Source: Mantamonas sphyraenae (Eukaryota; CRuMs; Mantamonadidae). From it: DNA of 64,000 bases. The DNA lies in contig JAPMXV010000030.1 of assembly GCA_026936335.1 (NCBI GenBank), positions 124,001 through 188,000 on the forward strand, given 5' to 3'. The notes beneath the pieces are model-generated. The model was given only the letters and a program-made list of their open reading frames with translations. It ran no database searches and had not been told where the DNA came from. Position numbers and translations under genes: made by a program. Shown here piece by piece: positions 41,167 through 51,761 of the stretch. The first letter of the stretch is position 1. The number at the start of each line of letters is the position of its first letter.

Positions 41167-42435
41167 TCAATCCGTGCGGCCGTCATGAAGCGCAACACTC
41201 TCCAAGAGCGTGTCGACGGTGTGCAGATGCGCTCGTCCGGCAATGCATGCAGCTGCTCGCAAGCGGAACGCAGCCAGAGCAGCGCTGTGACAATTCCACA
41301 CTGCAAACGCCTTGCACACGCCCAGGGCATGACAGGTCCAGGCCGTGTCTATGCACGCGCGAACAGTCTCCAAGTCTCCGCGCCTGAGCATTTTCTCCAC
41401 AGAGGCGTAGGCATCTTCAGGTCCCATCTGCGCTGCGCAATGCAGCCATTTCCAAATCACATCGTCTCGTATGCTGTCTGGAAGCTGTACATCGACGAGC
41501 CAGTGCGTGGTCAGATCCAACAGCTCGCTGCCTGCGTCCACTGTGTGTCCATCGCCCTCATCGCCCTTGCCATGCATAAGCTCCATTTCTGTGCGGCCAT
41601 CTTGATCCCACGCATCGAACGTCAGCACTCCAGCCTGCAGCATGTCCGCCAGGAGCGGTTCAACAAACACGCCTCCATGCCACCTCAGGACGGGCACGGC
41701 CTCGTTGAGCCACTCGACGGCCTCGGAGTTTGAGGTGCACAGCTGCATCACATCCTCAACAACCTCTTTGTACACTATTTCCTCTCCTGCGTCACCCAGT
41801 AGCGTGGAACAAATCAGCGCAGCCAATTCGGCCTGTACATCCACACACGTCTCCTGAACCGTCTCCTTGCCACCCCATACATCCAACAAGGATGAGAGCA
41901 TGCGTAGGATGCGCTCCTCCACCTTTGGACACCCGCGCCACAGCTGCAGCAGGTTGCGTCCGCACGAGTACGTCTCTTGCACGTCTGTACAATGGACCAT
42001 ACACCGGTTGAGCACATCACACACACCGACCACCACTTCTGCATCCGATCGTTGTTCTTCCATGTTTACGATGCATGCATTCCACGCCCCAGGCGTGCGA
42101 GTTGCCAACATGGATTCCAGCAGCTCGCTTGCGAGCTCCAAGGCGACCCCATGTGCCCCGAGGATATGCAACAGACGCTCAGTGACGTGCAATACACGCT
42201 CGTGCTGTGCCTGCTTCTCCTGCACCGTACACCAGGCCACTATCCTGTCCGTTTCACGAGCACCGTCGTTCTGCTTGCTTAGGTCTGACGGTGGCCACAC
42301 GACATCCTCGACCTCCTTCCCATGCATCCCTTCCTCCCCTCGTACGATGCGCAGCAGAGCAGTGTCCACCCAAGCCTCGTCTTGGTCGTGGGCGCCGTTG
42401 GTGTCCCCGCTGCTGCTCGAACTGCTTGATTCCAT
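41167..42435 (-). CDS. Unknown helical-repeat protein
   Basis: A single exon of 422 residues from MESSSSSSSGD to HDGRTD. Apart from the Ser-rich start it is predicted by eye to be all alpha-helical with repeated hydrophobic helices (for example VLHVTERLLHILGAHGVALE, LASELLESMLATRT, ILRMLSSLLDVWGGK), consistent with an ARM/HEAT-type solenoid. Cys and Trp are fairly frequent. I see no catalytic motif, signal or membrane segment and do not recognise an orthologue; a proteasome- or chaperone-associated HEAT protein is one possibility. It lies downstream of, and on the same strand as, the membrane-protein gene (86 bp), and is convergent with P2 copy A. Confidence 0.65.
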   Translation of the reverse strand: MESSSSSSSGDTNGAHDQDEAWVDTALLRIVRGEEGMHGKEVEDVVWPPSDLSKQNDGARETDRIVAWCTVQEKQAQHERVLHVTERLLHILGAHGVALELASELLESMLATRTPGAWNACIVNMEEQRSDAEVVVGVCDVLNRCMVHCTDVQETYSCGRNLLQLWRGCPKVEERILRMLSSLLDVWGGKETVQETCVDVQAELAALICSTLLGDAGEEIVYKEVVEDVMQLCTSNSEAVEWLNEAVPVLRWHGGVFVEPLLADMLQAGVLTFDAWDQDGRTEMELMHGKGDEGDGHTVDAGSELLDLTTHWLVDVQLPDSIRDDVIWKWLHCAAQMGPEDAYASVEKMLRRGDLETVRACIDTAWTCHALGVCKAFAVWNCHSAALAAFRLRAAACIAGRAHLHTVDTLLESVALHDGRTD

Positions 42436-42521
42436 TGCATGCAGAGTCGCGTGCGCAATCCATCCACATGATGCGGTTAAACAAACACTCTATTGCCTAT
42501 TGTCCTTTCCCATCCCCGCAT

Positions 42522-43157
42522 CTACGAGTCGTACTCGCTCTGCACGACGCTGAAAATGAGTCCCATCACAACAAGGCCCGCTACGCAAAAGAACCCAACC
42601 AGAAGGGTGCTCGTGAGCATGACCCCGATGAACAAAAGCACAATGGTGCGCATGATGCCTGCACCGGCGAGCTCGGCCATGCAGACAATGCCCTGGACGA
42701 GCTTGATGAGCGCGGCAACGTCGCGCAGATCCAGGCCAATCACGACCACAATGGCACCTGTGAGCACTGTCCAGATGTTGAGCAAACCAAAAAGGCGGTA
42801 AATGTTCATCGTCGAGGCAGGGTGAGGTGGCTGAATGTCTGCGTCGTGCACACGCTGCGGATCAGGCCCAAAGCGACGGAACAGCCATCCCACGAGCCAG
42901 GCAAACATGTACTGTGCCGAAAGGTCCATAATGAGCCCCAAAAGCCACAGCTCTGTGGAAATGCCAATCTGGCGGGCCACAAAGCGCACAAGCTGCTTGC
43001 CAAACTCATTCGACATAGCCTCTTGCCGTTCGTCGAGCATGCTGGCAACCAGGCGATCAAACACCTGCAGCAGCACGGCTGTGTGAAGAGTGTCTGAGCG
43101 CATGGCCATGCGCACAAGCGGTGTCGGCTCACGCAGGTGGTTGACTGCGCTAAACAT
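42522..43157 (-). CDS. Small four-helix membrane protein of unknown function
   Basis: 211 residues in one exon. The first ~65 residues are soluble and helical. Hydrophobic segments then follow: LWLLGLIMDLSAQYMFAWLV, MNIYRLFGLLNIWTVLTGAI with VVVIGL, a stretch around GIVCMAELAGAGIMRTIVLL, and LLVGFFCVAGLVVMGLIFSV. A loop with Asp, Pro and His lies between helices 1 and 2. I do not recognise the family. It shares a 62-bp bidirectional promoter interval with eIF5. The compact size and pairing with a translation factor do not by themselves indicate function. Confidence 0.65.
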   Translation of the reverse strand: MFSAVNHLREPTPLVRMAMRSDTLHTAVLLQVFDRLVASMLDERQEAMSNEFGKQLVRFVARQIGISTELWLLGLIMDLSAQYMFAWLVGWLFRRFGPDPQRVHDADIQPPHPASTMNIYRLFGLLNIWTVLTGAIVVVIGLDLRDVAALIKLVQGIVCMAELAGAGIMRTIVLLFIGVMLTSTLLVGFFCVAGLVVMGLIFSVVQSEYDS

Positions 43158-43219
43158 GGTGAGTTGGAAAGTTCTGGGTTGCCAGCGCCGTCGCTAGCTT
43201 GGGCAACAATAATCCAACC
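43158..43219. promoter_or_regulatory. Bidirectional promoter interval (membrane protein / eIF5)
   Basis: 62 bp separate the divergent start codons. Both genes are convincing, so core promoters must be very compact. The interval contains AACAATAATCC just before the eIF5 ATG; no TATA box is evident. Confidence 0.45.
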
Positions 43220-44814
43220 ATGTCTGTAGCTACAATCAACATTGGTGGAGACGCCAATGACGAATCCTATCGATACCAGATGCCCAAGATGAACATCAAG
43301 ATCGAGGGTTCCGGAAACGGTATCAAAACCCTGGTGACCAACGCGGCCGACGTCGCAAAGGCCCTGCACATCCCGCCCGAGTGTACGTGAAAGCCAGCCG
43401 CACAATCAGCGGCCCTGCCGAGCCCGGAACACATGCCGTGGCCATGAGCCAGGAGGTGTGGGGTCAACGTGACATGGGATTGGGCCAGTCTTCTTGGAAA
43501 TCGCAGTTCATTTTGCCTCTGCTGACACGCCGCGGGCACACATGCACACAGACGTCACAAAGTACTTTGGAAACGAACTGGGTGCACAGTCCAAGTACGA
43601 CACGACGCGTGAGGCCTCCGTAGTCAACGGAGAGTTTGACTACAAGACTATGTTTGGTAGGTGGCTTGCGGTTGCATGTTCGAGCTCGCCTGCACACACG
43701 CACACTGACACGTAGTTGCCACTGGGTCTTGCGTGCACTCGCGTCCACACACATGCTCCTCACAGACATCTTGCAGACGTTCATTTCCGAGTTCATTCTG
43801 TGTCCGCAGTGTTCGCTGCCCGAGTTGACCATGCAGGTTCACAACAAGGACATCCTGATCGATTGCGCAGCCTGTGGTTACAACGGCAACCTGCAGTCCG
43901 TCCACAAGCTCACCACATACATCCTGAAGAACCCGCCTGACAAGAGCGGCATGTACACGGCCGGCGGAGGCACCTCGTCGGGCAAGAAGCTGACCAAAGC
44001 TCAGAAGAAGGCGCTGAAGAAGGCACAGAAGAAGGCACAACGTGAGCAGGCCGCAGGCACCAAGAAGCCCAAGGGCGGCGGCGAGTCGGAGGGCATGGTG
44101 TTCAACGACGAGGGCCTGGAGGACCTGAAGAACATGCAGCTGGCCGCCGACGGCGAGGTGGAATGGTCCACAGAGACGGGTGAGGAGGCAGCAGCACAGC
44201 GAGCCAAGGAGGCAGGTCTGCCTGCTTCCCTTCTCAAGGCCATGGGCCAGGCGCCCAGCCGTCCCTCCGAGTACGACGTGGACGCCGAGTTTGAGGTGGT
44301 CGTGCAGGGTCTGGCCTCCATGATCAAGGAGGAGGTGGAGGATGAGGACGTGTACGAGGCTGCCGTGGCAGCGCTGAAGAAGGAGGAGCTGGACGGCGAG
44401 GAGGAGCGTGCGTATGTGGTGATGTCCGCCCTGCTGCAAAACACCAACGCGGCCGAGCTGGTCAAGACGCTCAACGAGTACGAAGAGCTTTTGGGCAAGA
44501 TCAGCGAGTCGGAGAAGCAGCAAAAGGTGCTGGTTGGGGCCACGGAGCGCTTTGTGGCCTTCCGCGCAAACAAGAATTACGCGCTTGCCGCAGTGGTCTT
44601 CAAGGTGCTGTATGACAACGACCACCTGGACGAGGAGGTCATTCGTGCTTGGCACGAGCGTCCCATCAACCACAACCGCTATTTGGCAGATGCAAAGGTG
44701 GCTGGCGAGATCAAGACGGCGCTGGACCCGATGATCACCTGGCTCGACGAGGCCGAGGAAGACGAGTCGGAAGAGGAGGATGATGAGGACGAAGAAGAGG
44801 AGGAGAGCGACTGA
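43220..44814 (+). CDS. EIF5: Translation initiation factor eIF5
   Basis: Exons 43220-43382, 43552-43656 and 43766-44814, 438 residues. The N-terminal GAP domain is clear: NIGGDANDESYRYQMPKMNI, IKTLVTNAADVAKALHIPPE, YVTKYFGNELGAQSKYDTTR, and the C4 zinc finger (ILCPQCSLPELTM, then IDCAACGYNG). A Lys-rich linker follows (KKLTKAQKKALKKAQKKAQR). The C-terminal W2/HEAT domain (residues ~250-425) ends in the acidic-aromatic boxes and a Glu/Asp tail. eIF5 stimulates GTP hydrolysis by eIF2 at start-codon recognition. The family's arginine finger is normally near residue 15; here the corresponding region is ESYRYQMP, so Arg is present. Confidence 0.96.
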
Positions 44815-44962
44815 GTGGTGGTGTGACAGTGCAGAAGTGAAATGATGTTTGCCTTTGCTCGGGGACGCAGTCCTTGCTTGTGAAGGTGCTCGTCTCTGGC
44901 TGGACGGAGCAACATGAAAAGCAAACGAAAGAGTGTGGTGCTTGGTTGAGAAAGGCACGGAT

Positions 44963-45858
44963 TTAATCGAAGAGAGAGAATCCCATGTCGTCGTCGGACT
45001 CGGACTCGCTGGAGCTCTTGTCTTCGTCGTCGTCACCACCGGCAGCGGCGCCACCAGCAGCGGCAGCACCAGCCGAGGCGGCACCGCCACCGACACCGCC
45101 GGAGGGCACAGCCTGCATCTTCTCGCGGCCAGCGTCCAGCAGCTCCTGCACGCTCTTGCCGGCGGTCTCCTCCATCAGCTTGGACAGAGCAGCGTCTGTA
45201 CAGCAGCACACAGGAACGGGTCAGCATCATCGTACACATTGTGCAACGTGTCTTGTCACTCTGCATCGCAACCACATGGAGATGGCATTGGATGGCTCAT
45301 ACTTGGCGAGAACGGGAGGCGCTTGCCCAGCGTTCGCGGGAAACGCATGCACCACGGCACATTTCGCCCTCCCACACGACACACACACACACACGCCTGC
45401 TCCCTCTTGCCTCACACCCTCCCACGTCACTCACCATCCACAGATGCGCCCACGCTCTCCAGGATCGACTTGACCTTGGCCTCGTCGGGGGTGCCGTTCA
45501 TGGCGGCCAGGAGGTATGCTGCAATCACCTTCACTGTGAAACCGCGCCCATTTCCACGCCACACACACACACGCACGCGTCAGCTTGTGTCCACACACAT
45601 ACGTCTCTTCCTCTCCCATCCTCTCGTCTGCGTCCCCTCTCCCACTGCCTTCTCCTCCAGTCCCTGCCGCCCGGCAAAGCTGCCTCTGGGAAAAAGTTCA
45701 CAGAAAGCACCCGCCGCTCCCCACATTGCGCTCTGCTCTTCCTCCCTCCAGACACACACGTGCACGTGTATGCACACACCACGTGGCATGTGACTGCACA
45801 CTTGGCCCGTCATACACACGCACACCGCACTACGTCGTCCCACGTATGGTCACCTACT
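44963..45858 (-). CDS. RPLP2: 60S acidic ribosomal protein P2, copy B
   Basis: Minus-strand exons: A of the ATG at 45858, then 45533-45435 and 45195-44963. The predicted 110-residue protein appears identical to copy A, including the 3' exon base for base as far as I could compare by eye. The split start codon (A|TG) is conserved. The 3' half of intron 2 (about 45197-45350) is unrelated to that of copy A. The promoter must lie in the ~100 bp shared between the arms plus the 3' end of the neighbouring ATG16 gene. Identical exons with diverged introns point to recent duplication or ongoing gene conversion. Confidence 0.9.
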
Positions 45859-45957
45859 TTCTTGTTCTGTTTGTTTTGTGCTGCCAGCTGCGGCGCACTC
45901 GCCACGTCTCACCACATTCACCAACACTCAAACAACACCTCGCCACCCTCGCTCATG
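44963..45957 (-). repeat. Right arm of the P2 inverted duplication
   Basis: Reverse-complement partner of 40108-41076. It begins exactly at the P2 stop codon and ends at CTCGCTCATG, 8 bp before the stop codon of ATG16. The two arms enclose 3.9 kb. Confidence 0.9.
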
Positions 45958-45964
45958 GCCCACT

Positions 45965-47048
45965 TCAGCACCAGACAGTGACCATCTTGTCCTTGTCACC
46001 CACCGAAGCCACCATGTCGCCCGCGGGACTCCAGGCCACACCCGTGACATTGCCCGTGTGGCCCGTCATCAACGACTGCCGCTTGCCCTTGCGCACATCC
46101 CACACAAACACCTCACCGCCAGCACTTCCTGCACAGATGTATGCTGCGTCGCTGCTGAAGCACGCACGCGTCCAATTCACGCCGTTGCGATAGCTCGAGT
46201 CCGACACCGTCTGCAGCGCTTCAAACATGCGCAAGTCCACAATGTTCAGCTTGTTATCGCGACCATTGGTGACCAGAAGCGTACCGTCCTGCGAAACACG
46301 CCGTCGACGTGACTTGCGACGTGTGCAGCTCGGTGAGCTCGTGGACGCACTTGCCACTGCGCATGTCCCACACACGCACATTCGAGTCAAAGTGACCCGA
46401 CACCACGTACATGCCATCGCTTGTCCAGCTCACATCGTTGCAGCTCGAGATGCAGAACATCGTCTTTGTGCAGTACCCCTTGCTTAGATCCCACAGCTTC
46501 AGTGTGCGGTCGTGCGACCCCGACAGCACCAGCATAGAGTCTACTGAAAACTTGGCCGACAGAATCTTGCCTGTGTGGCCCGTCAGCGTATGTCGCAGAC
46601 GGTGGCCGCGTGTGCTCCACACACGTGCCGCGTTGTCGTTGCTGCTGCCCAGCACAAACTCTCCGTTCTCGCTAAACTCCACAGATGTCACGCCTTGGTT
46701 GCATCCGTGCAGCGTCGCTTGCAGCCTGCCCGTGTTTGTGTCCCAGATCTTTACGTTCTTGTCTGTCGATCCCGTCACCAACGACGCCCCCGATGGATCA
46801 AACGCCACACAGTTGATCTCTGCCGAGTGACCATTCTGCATGTATGGTTGTGTGTGGTGTCAGTGCCTGCAGCAATCAAGCGCGGGGCAGCCCTCCTCAC
46901 GGTCTCTTCCTCTCCTGTCCTTCGCCTCTTCAACATACCCATTGCTTGTACACTTTGCTGGGCACAGTCACACCCACAGAGTACCCAGAGCCTGCCATCT
47001 TAAAGTCACCCAGGTCGATCTTGGCCGTCTCTGGGTCCACTTCCACAG

Positions 47049-47088
<40 letters not shown>

Positions 47089-48064
47089 TGCCCCTTCCTT
47101 GCGCGTCATCAGTTCCTGGTAGAAGCTGTTTGCTTCGTTCATCCTGTTTGCCTCTGCATTCATCTTCTCCAGCCATCTTCGTACAATCTCCTTGTTCTCC
47201 TTCTTCAGCTGGCTCAGCTGACCCTCCCATTGCTTGTGCTCGCTCTGTACCATCCTGTCAGTGTCCGCACGGTAGTGCATGGGCCACCCCTGCCCCTCCC
47301 ACCCACTGGCTACGCACACGCCCATCACAAAGGTCCACACACTCACCTGCAGCGCCTGAAGCTCATCCCGCAAGATCTCCAGCGTCTCTTCTTTGTCTTC
47401 CAGTTCCTTCACAAGCACCCCAACGTGTGCGTTTGTTTGTTGCATCTTTCCTTGAAGTTCATCGATGCTGTTCCACACACAGGACCGCTTCATGTGTGAG
47501 CATTTGAGGAAACCAACCCACAATCGTTTCCCACCGAGCTTCTCTCTCTTGCACTTACGTCAGCTGCTTCGCCGAGATTTCCTTCTTCTTTGCTTTGATT
47601 TCCTCCTGGCTCCGCACCATCTCTTCGTGCGCCGCCTCAAACTTGGCCTGTGTTTCTCGCACTTCCGTGTTCAGGCGCGCCACTTCTTGGTTCATGGCCA
47701 ACAGACTTTCTGCCGTGTCCTCTGTGCCCCCGCTGTTTGCACCAGATGCACATACACGTATCCACGGAGTGTCAGCCACTCTCCTGCGTGTCCGGTCGCC
47801 CGAGGGAACAGCTCACCGCGTGGCAATTCCTTACATCTGCTCCTTCAGACTGGCAACGGTTTCGCCCAGCTCAATGTTGGCATTGTGCGCCGAGCGTTCA
47901 CGCTCTTGGAGCTGTCTGTACTTGCTGCTCATGTCGCTTTGCTCCCGCATGTTGGTTTCGTATTGTGCAAACACGTCGGCGAAGTGGCCCGTCTGCACAC
48001 GGTCCCTCTCCACCAGTGCCTGCCAGAACACACGCTTGTATGCCGCCTGTTGCTCTTCTTCCAT
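45965..48064 (-). CDS. ATG16: ATG16 autophagy protein with coiled coil and WD40 propeller (frame interrupted)
   Basis: Minus-strand exons 48064-47835, 47732-47559, 47467-47347, 47244-46939 and 46835-45965. The N-terminal helix (YKRVFWQALVERDRVQTGHF) matches the ATG5-binding segment. It is followed by a coiled coil with ELQALQ...ENKEIVRRWLEKMNAEANRM, then a Ser-rich linker and seven WD repeats (RLRHTLTGHTGKILSAKFSV, LSGSHDRTLKLWDLSKGYC, SCNDVSW, VSGHFDSNVRVWDMRSGKC). ATG16 with ATG12-ATG5 directs ATG8/LC3 lipidation. In the last exon, near 46,285-46,295, the frame needs one base removed (TGTTTCGCAG) to continue from TSQVTSTAC to SQDGTLLVTNGRDNK. The start at 48064 is chosen because the upstream GTG frame has no ATG. 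It stops 8 bp from the P2 repeat. Confidence 0.88.
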
Positions 48065-48157
48065 CCGTGGATCACCGCTTGCTGCTGGTGGGTTGAATGC
48101 CGTTTGGTCGCACCCGCGCTGGGCACCAAACTGCAACGCCCCCACACTCACTCTGCC

Positions 48158-51100
48158 ATGGCTTCCGACGTGCTACCCGTGCCATGGGCGCTCCTGTTAC
48201 TCGTGTGCGCTGTGGCGTTGCTTGTGGCCTATGTCACGTGGCGCATCTTGCCTCCTGCGCGCTCGCTCCTCGACAGGGTCATCTTTGTCCAGGTGTTTTT
48301 TGGCCTTCTCATCTGCGCCGTCATCGTCGTCCTACTGCCCATCGACCTTCAAATCAACCTCTTTACAAACGGCGCAGGGTATGTGCCTTGTCTCTGCGGA
48401 CTCGTGTGCGAGTGTGTGTGCCCGTTCTGCTTTCGCTGACACCTGTTCCGATTCCAGAGCCGACGTCGAGGGTCTCCGTGGTCTGGACTACGACACAATG
48501 ATGATTGCATGGAGGTGAGTGCGTCGGTCACTCCACGTCCACGCTCATGTTTCTCCTGTGGACTTGATGTGCACCTGAATGGGTTGCCGCTGACACACGC
48601 TCGCCTGCTTCAGCCCTCTCTACTGGATCTCACAGTTGTGCAGCCAGGCAGCTGTATTGCTCTTTGCCCTGTTGCGCTCTGGTTATTTGACCCCAGGGAC
48701 TCGATTCAAAGCCACGGTGCTCGACTGGCTCAAGCTTCGCGTCGGGGCAGTGGCGGTCGGCTTGATCGTCATTCTTGGCGTCTACCTGTCGGGCAACCGT
48801 ATCGACACGCAGGACGAGTTTTGGTCACTGCTTGGAGGGTATCTCAAAGCGCTGCTGAACGCGGTGGGGCAGATTCAGCTCATGCTCTTCTTGGGCTATG
48901 GCCTTTGGAACGTCCCGTTGCGTGTGTACCGCTCAGGATCGGTGGAGCAACGCAGGCGGGTGCTGCTGGTCGAGGAGCGTCGCTGCAGGTACTTTGTGGA
49001 ACAGAGACAGCTGGCCTGGGAGGCAGCACAAGACCTTGTGGACAAGCAGCTTCAACAATTGCCCAGCAAACACTCACTACGCGCCGTCTACGAGGCATCC
49101 AAGGACGACCCACTCCTGATGGATATCATGGACGACGGAGACGTTGAAGCAGACTGGCCTGCGGAGCAACAGGACTCCATCGCACTGGACGGCAGCACAC
49201 GAGGCGCACGACGAAGCGGGGCCACAGAGAACACGCCGCTGCTCGCGCAAACGTCGGGAGGCGCAGCAACCACTGCACGTGCGCATACAAGCAAGCGAAT
49301 GCATGCAGCACACGCCAAGCATGCGGAAAAATTGACCAAGGAGCATGCACAGCTGGCCAAAGTCCGCGCCAAACTCATTCTCGCAAAGATCGATCTGCAA
49401 GAGGCCGAGAACGACCTCGTGGATGTACAAACGGAACTGGCACAGCTGCGTGACGTAGACAAGAACTCTGTGTCCACACGCAATCTGTTTGCCAAGTTGG
49501 GAGCGGCCGCAGCCGGCGCCCTGTCGCTCCTCATTGTTTGGAGTGAAACCATCGGCCTCACGTCTGTGGCTGCCGTGCGTGGGGGTTCCACAGACGGAGA
49601 CGTGGTTGATTTGTCCCATTTGTCCATTGTGGGTATCATCCTGCGCAACTCGCTCGACTTTGCGTACGAGACCTTCCTTCTGTGTCTCCTCCCGCTGCTG
49701 TACATATGCGCCTGTACCTACACGTCTGTGCTGGGTCTGAAAGTGCGCTTCCTCAACATTTATGCCGTGCGCGTGCACCACGATTCCGAGCCTGCGTCTG
49801 TGGTCAAGTTGACGGCCTTCCTGCTTGCGCTGATCAACCCGATCTGTTTGAACTTTGTGCTGATCGTGGGCAACTGGGATGGCAACACAGACCGGTTCCC
49901 CACAGCCTACCAGGGCTTCTATGGCGACATGGCCTACGTGCCTCTGTTTGGTTCGCTGTTCTCCGTGTACATTCCCTGGCTGCTGGTGGTGACCATTGTC
50001 GCCACCGTGCTACAGCTTCCAGCTCGCATCGACGAATACCTGCGCACGCGAAAGCACATGAAACGGTCCGACACGCGCGCTGGGCGCTCCTGGCTACGCA
50101 CCATGGGGCGTGGAAGGCGTCGAGGCAGCGGCGACAGCGACGACAGCGACGACGCAGACCGGGACGCCTTTCGCAGAGAGCAAGCCGCGTTCCTGCGGAC
50201 GTTCAAAAGTGCCACGGACAACGATGAAGTGCGTGGACGTATCCACGCAAAGACAGAGGACACGATGGAGCGGTACCGTCAGGAGTTTCGGCAGCAAAAG
50301 GCACGCGACAAGCAGCAGCGTGAAGCTGCGCTGGCAGCCACGCCGCCTCTGGATATTCCTGTGCACGATGATGCAAAGAGTGCGCGTAAGAAGCGGCTGT
50401 TGAAGCACAGGCTGTCCATGAGCAGCGACAAGATGCGCAATTTGCTTGCACGATCGCGTGGCAGCCGCAAAATGCTCTGGGACGAAGAAGTGGCGCCTGT
50501 GGGTCTGCAGGAGCGCTTATGTTACACCAAGGAGTGCTTTGAGGGCATCGAGACACTGGAGCTGCTTCTGGAGAACGAGCGGGCGCAGGAAGTGTTGGCC
50601 AGTCAAATCGAAACGGCGCCGTCGCTGAGGGACATCCAACATGCAGCACTGAAGTTTTGGTGGATGGTGTTGCGCCTGTGGGCGGTGGAGCGACAAGACA
50701 CGTATGGCAAGGCTATGGAGCTGCGGTTCGTGGAGTTTGTGGAACAGATTGCAGCGTATGCCAAGGTGAGTGCGCAGGAGAGGGTGGAGATGGCCTCGAG
50801 TATGGCCACCAAGTTTGCATACCATCCAGAAGTCGATTTGCCAGAGAATGTGTACCAAAGCGTGGTGGAAGGGCTGGCAAGCGGAAACACAGATCTGTGG
50901 ACGGAATCCAAAGCGTTCTGCATGGACAAGCTGAAGGAAACCATCTATCCGGAGGCATTGCTGGACGTGCACCGACGACTGCGGATGCAGGGAGTTGAGA
51001 CAGGCCGAGCAGCAATGACGCTGTCGCACTTTTGCTCGCTGAGCGTCCGATACAGCACGACGAGCAAAGTGACGTTGGTGAGTGCTGAGGGTGTGCGGCG

Positions 51101-51725
51101 CACAATCAGTGTGCACAGTCCAGGCATGCAGCAGCAGCTGGAGAAAGAGTGCCAGGAGCGGATGGACGAGTGGAAGGCGGCGTCCGAAGAGGGCGGCAGC
51201 AGCAGCAGCAGTGGCAGCAGCAGTGGCTCTGGAGAGCGACGCATGTCCAAGTTGCCGTCCATGAGCAAGCTGAATCTGAAGATGGTTGGCAAGCAGGTGT
51301 TGGACGAGATTCCAGAAGAGGGAAGCGGTGCGTCTGTGTCCACGCCACGCAGCCGAGGAGTCAGCATCGCGGAGAAAGCAAGCGCAGAGGAGACACAGGC
51401 TGCGTACGAGGAGTTTATGAAGCGAGGCGAGACGCTGCTGAAGAAGAAGGGCAAGTTGAAACGGTGGGGGAAGCGACGGTTGTTTCTGTCGCCGGACTGC
51501 TCGCTGCTGCGCTATGGGATGGACGACGGCAAGGGAAAGTGGAAAGGTCTGTCTGTGGCCAAGATAGAGTCGGTGGACACGGCCAAGGACTTTGAATTCA
51601 CGGTGTACATGCAGGACGGGACGAAGCATCGGTTCAAACCACGCACGCAGCTGAGCGAGCAGCAGCGACGGCTCTCGCAACGCTTCTGGACACAAGGATT
51701 GCAATTTGTGATGGACATGGCATGA
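48158..51725 (+). CDS. LMBR1-domain membrane protein fused to RGS and PH domains
   Basis: Exons 48158-48378, 48458-48514 and 48614-51725, 1,129 residues. The N-terminal half is LMBR1/limb-region-like: about nine transmembrane helices, with GLWNVPLRVYRSG after helix five and a coiled-coil loop, then LLPLLYICACTYTSVLGLK and FNFVLI-type segments near residue 430. Residues ~720-885 resemble an RGS domain (CFEGIETLELLLENERAQEV, LKFWWMVLRLWAVERQ, ENVYQSVVEGLASG, LWTESKAFCMDKLKETIYPE). Residues ~1025-1128 form a PH-like domain (KKKGKLKRWGKRRLFLSPDC, LLRYG, and a final Trp helix). LMBRD proteins modulate receptors; an RGS would act on G-alpha. The combination suggests a membrane regulator of G-protein signalling, an inference. 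Confidence 0.82.
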
Positions 51726-51761
51726 AAACATGGGGTTTGGGTTCATTTCATGTGTGGATTT

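Noticed and set aside
45197-45300. C/D-box snoRNA in intron 2 of P2 copy B
   Set aside because: A GATGATG and a CTGA occur but lie too close together, with no terminal stem.
48149-48160. CCATGG giving simultaneous start codons for ATG16 and the LMBR1 gene
   Set aside because: On the minus strand this ATG meets a TGA after two codons. The conserved ATG5-binding helix starts just after an in-frame ATG at 48064.
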